17,290 nucleotides of DNA from Clostridiales bacterium (GCA_030154385.1 JASKJZ010000013.1:1-17290), one strand, 5' to 3'. Counted from the first letter of the stretch, positions 7,682-15,152 are shown. The notes: generated from the letters alone by a model not told the origin. Program-made: numbers and translations.

Positions 7682-9862
7682 CTATCTTCCGGTCGGATAT
7701 TCATCAAAAAGACGTACTGCCGCATTGTAAATTGCATGAGCTGCAAAATCCTGATAATCAGGATCGGTAAGTTTAGCATAATCACTGGAATTGGATAAAA
7801 ACCCTAACTCAATCAAAATAGAGGGTACCGTATTCTTCTTTACCACTACAAAGCCAGCCGATTTTACACTTCGAACATCCGTGTCCAAATCCGTTATCAA
7901 TTGATCAAAAAACAGATTTGCCATGGCACTACTTGTAAGATTTCCCTTTTTACTGCTATTATCCTTTGAATAATAAACTTCTAGCCCCTTTGCTTTTGAG
8001 GTGGCAGAATTCATATGAAGACTAACAAACACATCTGCTTCTACTTTACTTGCAAATGCTGCACGGTCTTCTAAGGTAATAAAGGTGTCATCCCGTCTGG
8101 TCCAATACGCTTTAATGGTAGAATCCTTGCCGTTGAAATAATCCTTTGCCAACTCATAGATGATGGTAAGATTTAAGTCCTTTTCCTTTGTTCCCTTGTT
8201 AGCAGTGCCATTATCTTTACCGCCATGCCCGGGGTCAAGAACAATGATTTTGTCGTAAATACTACTTGGTGAAGCAACATTCACGCCAATAAAATCATTA
8301 CAATTATTTAAGCGATATCCCTTTAATCCACAGGTATCCACCGTTATCAGAGTCTCCGTATTAAGAATTGACTCGACACTCACATTGGATACTACAGTAT
8401 CATCAAACGTAATAGGATTTTGATCAAAATAGGTCGCATAATCTCCTGGTAGTGTAATCAAAAATCGATTTTTGTAATATTGATCTTCTGTCGAAATCAG
8501 ATTATATGAGAGTTCTGCTGGTATTGGAATTTTTAATTGAAACCCGTTTGTTTGGGCTGCCTGATTTGATTCCTCGCAAAGAACCAATTGAAATCCCGTG
8601 GAAGAGGAAACCGTATAATAACTGCTTTCACTTGTTTTTGTAATATCAAAAATCAGGATACCGTCTCCAACCGTTAATGTAATTCCCTTTAGATAGGTGG
8701 CTGAGGACAAATCCTCAGTAAACCCGCTCATTGAGGTATCATCCATTGCATTTAGGATAATCTGAATATGCGTTTCATCTACTTTATACACCGAAACATC
8801 CATCGCTGCATTTGCTGTAAAATCAAGAAAATCTTTGCTTTGATATCCACTTGCCTTAATAGAACATAAACTGGTAAAGGAACTGTCCGTTGGTGTATAT
8901 TCATTTGATAGATAAATCGTTTCCGTTGATTTTATATATGAGGTTTTTTGTGTTGCATTCCAGCTATATTCATATCCAAATGTTGAAGCGATAAACTTAA
9001 CGGGTACCATTACACAGCCTTCTTTCTTCGTTTTCGTGAAGACTATTCTTGGGGCGCTCGCCAATGTTTGTTCCACACCATTTACATAGGCAGTAGTGTT
9101 ATCGACTATCATAATAATGGTAGTATCATTCTTCGTAAGTGTAATGGTCTTACTAGTCTCATCGTAGGAGTATACTGCCCCAACTGCACTAAAAACCTCA
9201 TTTGCTGGTACAAGCGTTGTTTTGTCCAATACAATACTTGGCGTGTCTTGCAACGAAACGAGTGTTCCATCAAAATTGACTGCGCCTTGTACATCCTTAT
9301 ATACACGCCAGGAGCCATCATAGTTAATTACAAAAGGCGATTTCATCTCCGAAGTCTGTGCTGTCTTATTCCAGGTATAGGTATATCCAAGTGCCTCCGC
9401 AACAAAACGGGCAGGCAAAAATACTTTGGTCTTTTTCGCGGCTATAAACTTAATCTTAAGCGGCGCAACATCACAGGTCACTTTCACACCATTGATGTAA
9501 GCGACCTTACTATTCAACGTCATATCAATTGTAATATCATTTTTTTGAATATGAATTGCTTTTGTTTTACTATCATACTGATAGGTAACACCGAGACCTT
9601 TTTTAAATACATCAGATGCTGATTGCATACAAGTATCATTAATAAGTATACCCGGTGTACCTTTTGTAGCAATGGACGTGCCATCTAATGTCGCGTTTGC
9701 TTGTACACTTGTATAATCATAAGTTTTGCCGTTATAACGTATTTTAATACTTGCTGCATTTACGGTTGATGCCTGTAGGAATAGAAGAATGAACAGGGCA
9801 AAAACGAAGCAGAGAATATTCGATTTCTTCTTTTTTACTAGATACCATTTGTTTAAATACAT
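7682..9862 (-). CDS. Exported N-acetylmuramoyl-L-alanine amidase (Amidase_3) with two N-terminal stalk domains
   Basis: A 726-residue secreted protein. The signal peptide runs to about residue 36 (cleavage after TVNA). Two copies of a copper-amine-oxidase-N-like stalk domain follow at about 39-175 and 178-311. They align along their length (for example FLPARFVAEALGYTYTWN against MVPVKFIASTFGYEYSWN), so this is an internal duplication. Residues about 345-530 form a beta-rich AMIN-like region. The zinc amidase domain begins at about 538 (IIVLDPGHGG): H546, E560 and H616 (VSLHMNS) are the zinc ligands and E685 (ILIELGF) the catalytic glutamate. It cleaves the amide between muramic acid and the stem peptide. 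It leads the envelope group, with no clear promoter in the 116 bases upstream, so read-through from the yneA-like gene is possible. Confidence 0.93.
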   Translation of the reverse strand: MYLNKWYLVKKKKSNILCFVFALFILLFLQASTVNAASIKIRYNGKTYDYTSVQANATLDGTSIATKGTPGILINDTCMQSASDVFKKGLGVTYQYDSKTKAIHIQKNDITIDMTLNSKVAYINGVKVTCDVAPLKIKFIAAKKTKVFLPARFVAEALGYTYTWNKTAQTSEMKSPFVINYDGSWRVYKDVQGAVNFDGTLVSLQDTPSIVLDKTTLVPANEVFSAVGAVYSYDETSKTITLTKNDTTIIMIVDNTTAYVNGVEQTLASAPRIVFTKTKKEGCVMVPVKFIASTFGYEYSWNATQKTSYIKSTETIYLSNEYTPTDSSFTSLCSIKASGYQSKDFLDFTANAAMDVSVYKVDETHIQIILNAMDDTSMSGFTEDLSSATYLKGITLTVGDGILIFDITKTSESSYYTVSSSTGFQLVLCEESNQAAQTNGFQLKIPIPAELSYNLISTEDQYYKNRFLITLPGDYATYFDQNPITFDDTVVSNVSVESILNTETLITVDTCGLKGYRLNNCNDFIGVNVASPSSIYDKIIVLDPGHGGKDNGTANKGTKEKDLNLTIIYELAKDYFNGKDSTIKAYWTRRDDTFITLEDRAAFASKVEADVFVSLHMNSATSKAKGLEVYYSKDNSSKKGNLTSSAMANLFFDQLITDLDTDVRSVKSAGFVVVKKNTVPSILIELGFLSNSSDYAKLTDPDYQDFAAHAIYNAAVRLFDEYPTGR

Positions 9863-9978
9863 GTTGTCTCATCCTCATCATTTGTACATACTTTAAAGCA
9901 ATGGTATCGACTAAAAGTGTTAAAACTGTGTCACAAATAATAAATAAACAGCGCGAATTCCTACATTTTCCTTACGTT

Positions 9979-10278
9979 TTATGAAATCATTCGATAGTGC
10001 GGAACGATGATATTCTGACCGATATAAATCGTGTCATTAATATGGTTGCTCTCCTTTATTTCTTTGACTAAATCATTAATACTCTCATACTCTGCCGTAT
10101 AATAGCGGCTTGCAATTCCCCATAAGGTGTCGCCTTCCTTCACGCGTATGCTGGTCACACATTTCTCTCTTTGTATCCCGTCGGAAGCCTGAACTGGTTT
10201 AATGTTTGAACAAAGAGCAACGAATAACATACTAACAAAGAAAGAAAAGACGAAAACATAAATTAATTTGCGATTCAT
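9979..10278 (-). CDS. yneA: YneA-like LysM protein, probable SOS-induced cell-division suppressor
   Basis: A 99-residue protein with one N-terminal membrane segment or signal (about residues 5-27) and one LysM domain (about 43-95: IRVKEGDTLWGIASRYY to IYIGQNIIVPHY). Bacillus subtilis YneA has nearly the same size (about 105 residues) and layout, lies divergently beside lexA, and halts division during the SOS response. The same placement here, with LexA-box-like sites over its promoter, supports the call. The start is ATG 10276-10278 with AGGAGG at 10285-10290, six bases upstream. No yneB-like recombinase follows; the next gene is the amidase. LysM alone is not diagnostic, so the gene name rests mainly on context. 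Confidence 0.82.
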   Translation of the reverse strand: MNRKLIYVFVFSFFVSMLFVALCSNIKPVQASDGIQREKCVTSIRVKEGDTLWGIASRYYTAEYESINDLVKEIKESNHINDTIYIGQNIIVPHYRMIS

Positions 10279-10300
10279 AAAATGCCTCCTTTACTAATCA

Positions 10301-10314
10301 CGAACGTTTGTTTG
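10301..10314. promoter_or_regulatory. LexA (Cheo) box 1, downstream of the yneA -10
   Basis: CGAACGTTTGTTTG keeps the GAAC-N4-GTTY core of the Bacillus-type LexA site. It covers the likely transcription start of the yneA-like gene. Confidence 0.85.
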
Positions 10315-10319
10315 TATCA

Positions 10320-10348
10320 ATTATATCGAACATATATTCTGCTGTCAA
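10320..10348 (-). promoter_or_regulatory. Consensus SigA promoter of the yneA-like gene
   Basis: On the minus strand a perfect TTGACA (10343-10348) and a perfect TATAAT (10320-10325) are separated by 17 bases. A LexA-like site fills the spacer and another lies just downstream of the -10, as expected for a strong promoter held off by LexA. Confidence 0.88.
10327..10340. promoter_or_regulatory. Degenerate LexA box 2, in the yneA promoter spacer
   Basis: CGAACATATATTCT differs by one core base from GAAC-N4-GTTC. It lies between the -35 and -10 of the yneA promoter, where a bound repressor would block polymerase. Confidence 0.6.
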
Positions 10349-10358
10349 CTTAAAAGTA

Positions 10359-10372
10359 CGAATATTTGTTTG
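10359..10372. promoter_or_regulatory. Degenerate LexA box 3, between the two promoters
   Basis: CGAATATTTGTTTG has one change in the left half-site (AAT for AAC). It lies upstream of both -35 boxes, so it may help cooperative binding rather than block either promoter directly. Confidence 0.5.
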
Positions 10373-10378
10373 TTTTTA

Positions 10379-10392
10379 CGAACGTCCGTTTG
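10379..10392. promoter_or_regulatory. LexA box 4, overlapping the lexA -35
   Basis: CGAACGTCCGTTTG has the GAAC-N4-GTTY core and shares three bases with the lexA -35 box TTGACA. This fits LexA autorepression. Confidence 0.87.
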
Positions 10393-10419
10393 ACAGATAA
10401 GATTTGTTTGTGATATAAT
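10390..10419 (+). promoter_or_regulatory. lexA promoter, perfect -35 and extended -10
   Basis: TTGACA (10390-10395), an 18-base spacer, and TATAAT (10414-10419) preceded by TGA as an extended -10. Transcription should start near 10426, giving a leader of roughly 90 bases before the lexA ATG. Confidence 0.88.
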
Positions 10420-10437
10420 CAATGTGATAGCAAAAGT

Positions 10438-10451
10438 GCGGAGCAATCCGC
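10438..10451 (+). other. Small GNRA-type hairpin in the lexA 5' leader
   Basis: GCGGA (10438-10442) and TCCGC (10447-10451) form a five-pair stem closed by the loop GCAA, a stable GNRA tetraloop. It lies about 12 bases after the expected transcript start. It may stabilise the mRNA 5' end; no U-run follows, so it is not a terminator. Confidence 0.45.
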
Positions 10452-10519
10452 TGTTTCCTAACACAAATACATACACTTTTATACTTCAATTATAGAAAAA
10501 ACAAGGAGGTATTCCATCG

Positions 10520-11137
10520 ATGGAATATGGTAAAATCAGTGGCAAGCAAAAAGAAATTTTAGAATACATAAAAAATGAAATTATTAATCGGGGTTATCCG
10601 CCTGCTGTTCGCGAGATATGTGAGGCTGTTCATTTAAAATCGACGTCTTCGGTTCATTCGCATCTTGAAACGCTAGAAAAAAATGGCTATATCCGTCGTG
10701 ATCCAACCAAACCACGAGCAATTGAAATTGTGGATGACAGCTTTAATATGAGCCGCAGAGAAATGGTCAATATTCCGATCGTAGGTACGGTCACGGCCGG
10801 ACAACCTATCCTTGCAGTTGAAAATATAGAGGGATACTTTCCTCTCTTATCAGAGGATGTTCCACGCGGTGAAGCTTTTATGTTAAATGTAAAGGGTGAT
10901 AGCATGATTAATGCGGGAATTTTAAATGGTGACCGCATTTTAGTAGAGCGCCAGTCTACTGCACGCAATGGAGACATGGTAGTTGCACTCATTGAGGATT
11001 CGGTTACAGTAAAGACCTTTTATAAAGAAAACGGCCATTATCGGTTACAGCCAGAGAACGATACTATGGATCCTATCATCGTTGATGAGTTGCAGATACT
11101 CGGAAAAGTGCGCGGGTTATATCGAAAATATCAATAA
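10520..11137 (+). CDS. lexA: LexA, SOS-response repressor and self-cleaving serine peptidase
   Basis: A 205-residue protein of normal family length. Residues 1-70 form the winged-helix DNA-binding domain ([45 protein letters not shown]). The self-cleavage site is A93-G94 in GTVTAGQPI. The S24-type peptidase domain holds the catalytic S128 (GDSM) and K165 (TVKTFY). RecA filaments trigger autocleavage after DNA damage, which releases SOS genes. The start is ATG 10520 with a strong AAGGAGGT (10503-10510) nine bases upstream. The gene has its own promoter with a LexA box on the -35 and is divergent from the yneA-like gene. Every functional residue is intact. Confidence 0.98.
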   Translation: MEYGKISGKQKEILEYIKNEIINRGYPPAVREICEAVHLKSTSSVHSHLETLEKNGYIRRDPTKPRAIEIVDDSFNMSRREMVNIPIVGTVTAGQPILAVENIEGYFPLLSEDVPRGEAFMLNVKGDSMINAGILNGDRILVERQSTARNGDMVVALIEDSVTVKTFYKENGHYRLQPENDTMDPIIVDELQILGKVRGLYRKYQ

Positions 11138-11149
11138 AAAGCGGCAATA

Positions 11150-11195
11150 AAAAATAGGTTATTCCATCTACTCTGTGATAGAATAACCTATTTTT
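11150..11195. terminator. Strong bidirectional terminator between lexA and rsfS
   Basis: AAAAATAGGTTATTC (11150-11164) pairs perfectly with GAATAACCTATTTTT (11181-11195), a 15-pair stem with a 16-base loop that can extend by three inner pairs. T-rich tracts leave the stem on both strands, so it can end lexA rightwards and the ribosome block leftwards. Confidence 0.93.
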
Positions 11196-11203
11196 ATTTT
11201 GCC

Positions 11204-11563
11204 CTATTTCTTTAAGAGATCATCAATCGCTATATTTTTTCCATCTCTCCAGATTCTCTCTAAATCATAAAATAGACGGTCTTCCTTTGAGAAAACGTGC
11301 ACAATGATATCATTGTAATCCATCAGTATCCAGCTTGCATTACGGATGCCTTCGATTGCTCTCGGACGATGCCCTTCCTTTGCCAAGCTCTCTTCAACGC
11401 TATCAGCAAGCGCCTGTACCTGTGAGGTATTGGTACCGTTTGCAATAATCAGGTAATCTGCAAGGATTGAGATATCTGTAATTTCAATAATTCGAATATC
11501 CTCTCCTTTTTTATCATCTAACGCGTCATAGGCAATTCTTGCCATTTCTTGCGATTCCTTCAT
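11204..11563 (-). CDS. rsfS: Ribosomal silencing factor RsfS (YbeB/Iojap family)
   Basis: A 119-residue protein matching the family over its whole length, with the typical run DIRIIEITDISILADYLIIANG, a RPRAIEGIRNASWILMDY segment, and IIVHVFSKEDRLFYDLERIW. RsfS binds L14 on the large subunit and blocks subunit joining when nutrients are scarce. The start is ATG 11561-11563 with GGAG eight bases upstream, inside the end of yqeK, and only one base separates the yqeK stop from this ATG. It is the last gene of the leftward block and is followed by the bidirectional terminator. Confidence 0.96.
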   Translation of the reverse strand: MKESQEMARIAYDALDDKKGEDIRIIEITDISILADYLIIANGTNTSQVQALADSVEESLAKEGHRPRAIEGIRNASWILMDYNDIIVHVFSKEDRLFYDLERIWRDGKNIAIDDLLKK

Positions 11564-11564
11564 G

Positions 11565-12164
11565 TTACGTACTCCTTTCCATCAACTGTTTATAATACTC
11601 ATATGCCTGTATGGTCATTTCGTCAATATCTGCATTGTCTGTGATTGACTGTAAATAAACAAGTGTGTTTTTTAGTGTCAGGTAAACTGCCAAGTCAATA
11701 TTCTCAAATGACAGGGTTCTAATTTCTGCTAAACCGGGAATCTCTTTTCGGCCAGGCTCAATATAATCCGCAAGAAAAATAATCTTTTCTAACATGCTCA
11801 TTGCAGGACGGCCTGTGGTGTGATATTGAATGGCATTTAAAACTTCTTTGTCTTCAATTAAAAATCTTGATTTTGCGTAAAAAGCACCTAACTTTGCATG
11901 TAAAAGATAGAGATTCTTTCGTTCGGTATCGGTGATTGGGATGTTGTTCTCTAGGCATTGGCTATAGATTTCTTCATCCGAAAGACACTTTGCAATGTCA
12001 TGCAGCAGACCAGCAAGTCGAGCCTTCTTGATATCTTCCGAATAATGCATCGATAGGCAGGCAGCCGTTGTTGATACCGATAAGGTATGCAAAAATCGTT
12101 TTTTCGGAATTTCTTGTTCTACCGTAGCGATTAAATAAGCAAAATCAATTTTATTTGATTCCAT
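11565..12164 (-). CDS. yqeK: YqeK-type HD-domain diadenosine tetraphosphate (Ap4A) hydrolase
   Basis: A 199-residue HD-superfamily protein. The metal ligands are visible: H26 (RFLHTLSV), the HD pair H55-D56 (AGLLHDIAK), H89 (LLHAKLGA), H115 (QYHTTGRP) and D133 (LADYIEPGR). YqeK proteins split Ap4A symmetrically to ADP. Their gene usually sits next to nadD, and in some bacteria the two are fused. Here the ATG overlaps the nadD stop by one base (TAATG), so translation is coupled. GAGG lies about five bases upstream of the start. Confidence 0.95.
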   Translation of the reverse strand: MESNKIDFAYLIATVEQEIPKKRFLHTLSVSTTAACLSMHYSEDIKKARLAGLLHDIAKCLSDEEIYSQCLENNIPITDTERKNLYLLHAKLGAFYAKSRFLIEDKEVLNAIQYHTTGRPAMSMLEKIIFLADYIEPGRKEIPGLAEIRTLSFENIDLAVYLTLKNTLVYLQSITDNADIDEMTIQAYEYYKQLMERST

Positions 12165-12793
12165 TATATCCTCACCCTTTCTTTTATAAACGGATATACG
12201 TTATGCTCCATAAGATAACGTTCGACCGTTTTGGGTACCTTCCCTTCGATACTTTTTCCGTACTGGATAGCCCCTACAATCTCTCTGGAAGCAATCGCAA
12301 GTGGTTCCATCTGGATAAAATCTACCGATGCCTTATACTTGGATATCAGTCGTTTTCTACAAATATGATCTTCTTCCTTTGTATTTGGATAGCGAGGAGC
12401 ACATAAAATATAGGCCAATTGAAAGATTTGCTCTGGCCGATACCAATGCTCCATATCATGAAGAGAATCGGCACCAATAATAAAATACAAGTCTGCATCC
12501 GATTCTTTTTCTTTTAACTCCAAAAGTGTATCGCAAGTATAAGAAAAACCATCGCGCTTCATCTCGCTATTTGAAATGGAGAAGAAGGGATAGGGACTTA
12601 TCGCAAGTGAAATCATTTCAAGTCGTGCCTGATTGCTTGCAATGGCTGTATTTTTTTTATGGGGAGGCTTTCGATTTGGCAAAAAAAGGACCTGATTCAA
12701 AGCATATTGTTCATAAGCGGCCAAGGCGATTTTGATGTGCCCATTATGAATGGGGTTAAAGGTGCCTCCCATGATTCCAATTTTTTTCATCAT
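12164..12793 (-). CDS. nadD: Nicotinate-nucleotide adenylyltransferase NadD
   Basis: A 209-residue enzyme that joins nicotinate mononucleotide and ATP to deamido-NAD in NAD synthesis. The nucleotidyltransferase motif GGTFNPIHNGH (9-19, with H16 and H19) is intact, and IIGADSLHDMEHWYRPEQIF is typical of NadD. The C-terminal motif that normally reads ISSTxIR is IASREIV here, with the arginine replaced by valine. The rest of that region (GKSIEGKVPKTVERYL) still aligns, so this looks like drift rather than a frame error. The start is the first of two adjacent ATGs, with AAAGGAG six bases upstream. It overlaps yqeK by one base. Confidence 0.94.
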   Translation of the reverse strand: MMKKIGIMGGTFNPIHNGHIKIALAAYEQYALNQVLFLPNRKPPHKKNTAIASNQARLEMISLAISPYPFFSISNSEMKRDGFSYTCDTLLELKEKESDADLYFIIGADSLHDMEHWYRPEQIFQLAYILCAPRYPNTKEEDHICRKRLISKYKASVDFIQMEPLAIASREIVGAIQYGKSIEGKVPKTVERYLMEHNVYPFIKERVRI

Positions 12794-12808
12794 GAGTCGC
12801 TCCTTTCG

Positions 12809-13096
12809 CTAAGGTAATAGTATCTTCTTTTTATTTTTTGATTCGCGGTATAACACGATCTTTTTGCCAATCACCTGTACAACTTCAGAACGGGTTCTCT
12901 CTCCCATCATTGCAGCGATTTCCCTTGGATCATCCATACAGTTTTTTAACACACCAATCTTGATTAATTCCCGTGCCTCCAAAGCCTCATCAACAGCTGA
13001 AACGATCTCTGGCGTTAAGCTTTGCTTCCCGATATGAAAGATTGGATCCATCGTCATTGCCAGGCCTTTTAAATAGGCTCTTTGTTTTGTGGTCAT
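12809..13096 (-). CDS. yhbY: YhbY (CRS1/YhbY-family) RNA-binding ribosome-assembly protein
   Basis: A 95-residue protein covering the whole family: MTTKQRAYLKGLAMTMDPIF, the HIGKQSLTPEIV loop and a GVLKNCMDDPREIAAMMGERTRSEVVQVIGKKIVLYR core. YhbY binds pre-50S ribosomal RNA particles. I place the start at ATG 13094-13096, because GGAG lies five bases upstream and the homologous region begins there. The frame extends ten codons further up to a GTG with no site and no homology. The protein is encoded between obgE and nadD, as in many Firmicutes. Confidence 0.93.
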   Translation of the reverse strand: MTTKQRAYLKGLAMTMDPIFHIGKQSLTPEIVSAVDEALEARELIKIGVLKNCMDDPREIAAMMGERTRSEVVQVIGKKIVLYRESKNKKKILLP

Positions 13097-13111
13097 AGTT
13101 TCTCCATTTCT

Positions 13112-13146
13112 GCACCAAACTACCACTCAACGGCTGAAATTGGTGC
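13112..13146 (-). other. Inverted repeat between obgE and yhbY
   Basis: GCACCAA (13112-13118) and TTGGTGC (13140-13146) are perfect complements, 21 bases apart. In the minus-strand mRNA the hairpin would sit just before the yhbY ribosome binding site. The T-run lies on the plus-strand side, so it is not a terminator for this operon. It might be a processing or translation-control element. Confidence 0.4.
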
Positions 13147-13157
13147 CTTTTTCATAC

Positions 13158-14444
13158 TTATTTATAATAATCGAATTCAAGCTCGTACATTTTAACGGTA
13201 TCGCCCTCTTCGATTCCAAGTGCCTCTAATTCCTCCAATATACCATTATTCTTTAAGAATTTTTGGAAGAAATCAAATCCTTTTTCGGAATCTAGATTGG
13301 TATATCCAAGCATACGTTCAATCCTAGGTCCTTCCACCAAATAAATGCCATCTTCTGTCTTCTCAATGGTAAAGGGCTCCTCTAAGAATTCGATATCCTC
13401 TGGATAATATTCGCGTTCAAAGACAATTGGCTGCTCATCTAATCCATTTAGCATTTCCTTTACCGCATATAAGAGTTCCTTTACACCACTTCCGCTAACC
13501 GCCGAAATTGGGTATACCGCAATACCAGCTGGTTCAAATTCTTCTTTTAAAAGACTGATAACTGTTTCCTCTTCGGTACCGTAAAATACATCGCATTTAT
13601 TGGCTGCAATCACTTGAGGCTTATTTGCTAATTCAGGGTTATATTGTATCAGCTCCTCGTTGATTGTTTTTACATCTTGAATCGGATCTCGCCCCTCAGT
13701 CGAGGCTGCATCCACGATATGAATAATGACCTTGGTACGCTCGATGTGTTTTAAAAATTCATGTCCAAGTCCAACGCCATTGGAAGCGCCCTCTATCAAT
13801 CCTGGAATATCTGCAATCACGAAGCCATCTGTACCCTCTAAATCTACGACGCCTAGGTTTGGGTTCAAGGTCGTAAAATGGTAATTTGCGATTTTAGGCT
13901 TAGCATTGGTAACACGGGATAAGAAGGTTGATTTTCCAACATTAGGAAAGCCTACCAGCCCAACATCCGCTATCACCTTAAGCTCTAATGTCACGTTTAA
14001 TTCCTTGGCTGGTTTGCCAGGCTGAGCATATTTGGGAACCTGCATGGTTGCAGTTGCATAGTGTTGATTTCCTTTTCCGCCGTAACCACCCTTTAGTATG
14101 ATTTCGCGGCGATTCCCATGCGACATATCCGCAATTACTTTACCAGTTTGTGTCTCTTTAATAATGGTTCCTTCCGGCACTTTAATTATCAGGTCTTTTC
14201 CATCCTTACCATGACAATTTCGTTTGCCTCCTGGTTCACCATCTCCTGCACAGTATTTTCTGACATGACGAAATTCATTTAAGGTATTGATGCCTTCATC
14301 AACCTCAAAAATCAAATCGCCTCCACGGCCGCCATCACCGCCGTCTGGTCCGCCAGCTGCAACAAAGAGCTCTCTACGAAAGCTCACATGACCATCGCCG
14401 CCCTTACCAGAACGAATATATATTTTTGCACTATCTGCAAACAT
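13158..14444 (-). CDS. obgE: Obg/CgtA GTPase, ribosome assembly and stress
   Basis: A 428-residue protein with three domains in order. The glycine-rich Obg fold covers residues 1-158 (SGKGGDGHVSFRRE, GGPDGGDGGRGGD). The G domain covers about 159-335, with GFPNVGKS (165-172), a G3 DIPG and the NKCD specificity motif. A C-terminal OCT domain covers about 350-428 and is typical of Firmicutes and Actinobacteria. It assists 50S maturation and links it to growth state and ppGpp. The start is ATG 14442-14444 with GGAG seven bases upstream. A hairpin between rpmA and this gene may reduce its transcription relative to the ribosomal proteins. Confidence 0.97.
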   Translation of the reverse strand: MFADSAKIYIRSGKGGDGHVSFRRELFVAAGGPDGGDGGRGGDLIFEVDEGINTLNEFRHVRKYCAGDGEPGGKRNCHGKDGKDLIIKVPEGTIIKETQTGKVIADMSHGNRREIILKGGYGGKGNQHYATATMQVPKYAQPGKPAKELNVTLELKVIADVGLVGFPNVGKSTFLSRVTNAKPKIANYHFTTLNPNLGVVDLEGTDGFVIADIPGLIEGASNGVGLGHEFLKHIERTKVIIHIVDAASTEGRDPIQDVKTINEELIQYNPELANKPQVIAANKCDVFYGTEEETVISLLKEEFEPAGIAVYPISAVSGSGVKELLYAVKEMLNGLDEQPIVFEREYYPEDIEFLEEPFTIEKTEDGIYLVEGPRIERMLGYTNLDSEKGFDFFQKFLKNNGILEELEALGIEEGDTVKMYELEFDYYK

Positions 14445-14477
14445 GTTTGCACTCCAATCTAATCAAATAAAGAAACA

Positions 14478-14502
14478 GCTCCAATAGCAAAGCCATTGGA
14501 GC
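14478..14502 (-). terminator. Attenuator-like hairpin between rpmA and obgE
   Basis: GCTCCAAT (14478-14485) pairs perfectly with ATTGGAGC (14495-14502) over a nine-base loop. On the minus strand the stem is followed by TGTTTCTTTATTTG, U-rich but interrupted. It probably acts as a partial terminator that lowers obgE expression relative to rplU-rpmA. Confidence 0.6.
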
Positions 14503-14518
14503 CACATATCGTTGCAAA

Positions 14519-14806
14519 TTATTTCGCTTCCACTGGGTAAACGCAAGCTTGTTTCTTGTCTCTACCCTTTCTTTCGAAACGCAATACACCATCTGTTAAA
14601 GCAAATAATGTATCATCGCCTCCACGTCCAACGTTAAGTCCTGGATGAATCTTAGTTCCACGTTGTCTGTAAAGAATGTTTCCAGCTAAAACAAACTGTC
14701 CATCAGCTCTTTTTGCTCCTAATCTCTTGGATTCGGAATCTCTACCATTCTTAGTAGAACCAACTCCTTTTTTATGAGCGAAAAATTGAAGGTTCATATT
14801 TAACAT
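14519..14806 (-). CDS. rpmA: Ribosomal protein bL27 with cleavable N-terminal extension
   Basis: A 95-residue bL27 ([44 protein letters not shown]). The mature N-terminus, which reaches the peptidyl-transferase centre, should begin at A10. Residues 1-9 (MLNMNLQFF) form the extension found in Firmicutes, removed by the protease Prp after the LQFF motif. The start is ATG 14804-14806, since AGGAGGTG lies eight bases upstream; an open frame further upstream overlaps prp and has no site. The gene for the matching protease lies directly before it. Confidence 0.98.
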   Translation of the reverse strand: MLNMNLQFFAHKKGVGSTKNGRDSESKRLGAKRADGQFVLAGNILYRQRGTKIHPGLNVGRGGDDTLFALTDGVLRFERKGRDKKQACVYPVEAK

Positions 14807-14831
14807 TGTCTTACACCTCCTCAAGTATAAG

Positions 14832-15152
14832 TTATTTACGTATTTGAATAAATTCAGTTCCGTAATCAGCGGCAATGCCCTCTAATCCTAAAAGCAATGC
14901 ATCTAATAACAGATGAGCCTCTTTACTAATCGAAGAAGCTACTTCGAATTCTATCAGTCCGCTCACTTCTTCTGTATTTACCTGCAATACATCCTTTGTA
15001 AACGTCTCAATAGAATTGATTGTATTTATAACCAATACAGAAACGGCTGCACAGACAATATCTTTTCCATACACATCGTAATCTGCATGTCCTTTTACAC
15101 AAAGACCATTATAAACACCGGATTGATTTTTTTTGACCGTGATCGTAATCAT
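14832..15152 (-). CDS. prp: Prp, cysteine protease that matures ribosomal protein L27
   Basis: A 106-residue protein formerly called YsxB. The catalytic pair H22 (KGHADYD) and C34 ([10 protein letters not shown]) fall at the same positions as reported for the Staphylococcus aureus enzyme. Prp cuts the N-terminal extension from L27, and its gene lies between rplU and rpmA in organisms whose L27 carries LQFF, as here. The start is ATG 15150-15152, two bases after the rplU stop. There is no good ribosome binding site, so translation probably depends on ribosomes finishing rplU, which would keep its level low. Confidence 0.96.
   Translation of the reverse strand: MITITVKKNQSGVYNGLCVKGHADYDVYGKDIVCAAVSVLVINTINSIETFTKDVLQVNTEEVSGLIEFEVASSISKEAHLLLDALLLGLEGIAADYGTEFIQIRK

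Noticed and set aside
9068..9622. Plus-strand open frame of 184 codons opposite the amidase gene
   Set aside because: It lies wholly inside the stalk-domain part of a well-supported gene, is rich in cysteine and isoleucine without domain features, and has no convincing ribosome binding site.
9863..9978. Promoter search upstream of the amidase gene
   Set aside because: Several AT-rich hexamers occur, but no pair of -35 and -10 boxes with 16-18 base spacing was convincing.
13112..13150. Inverted repeat followed by a T-run, looking like a plus-strand terminator
   Set aside because: There is no plus-strand gene for it to end, and on the coding strand the U-run is on the wrong side; kept only as an unassigned hairpin.
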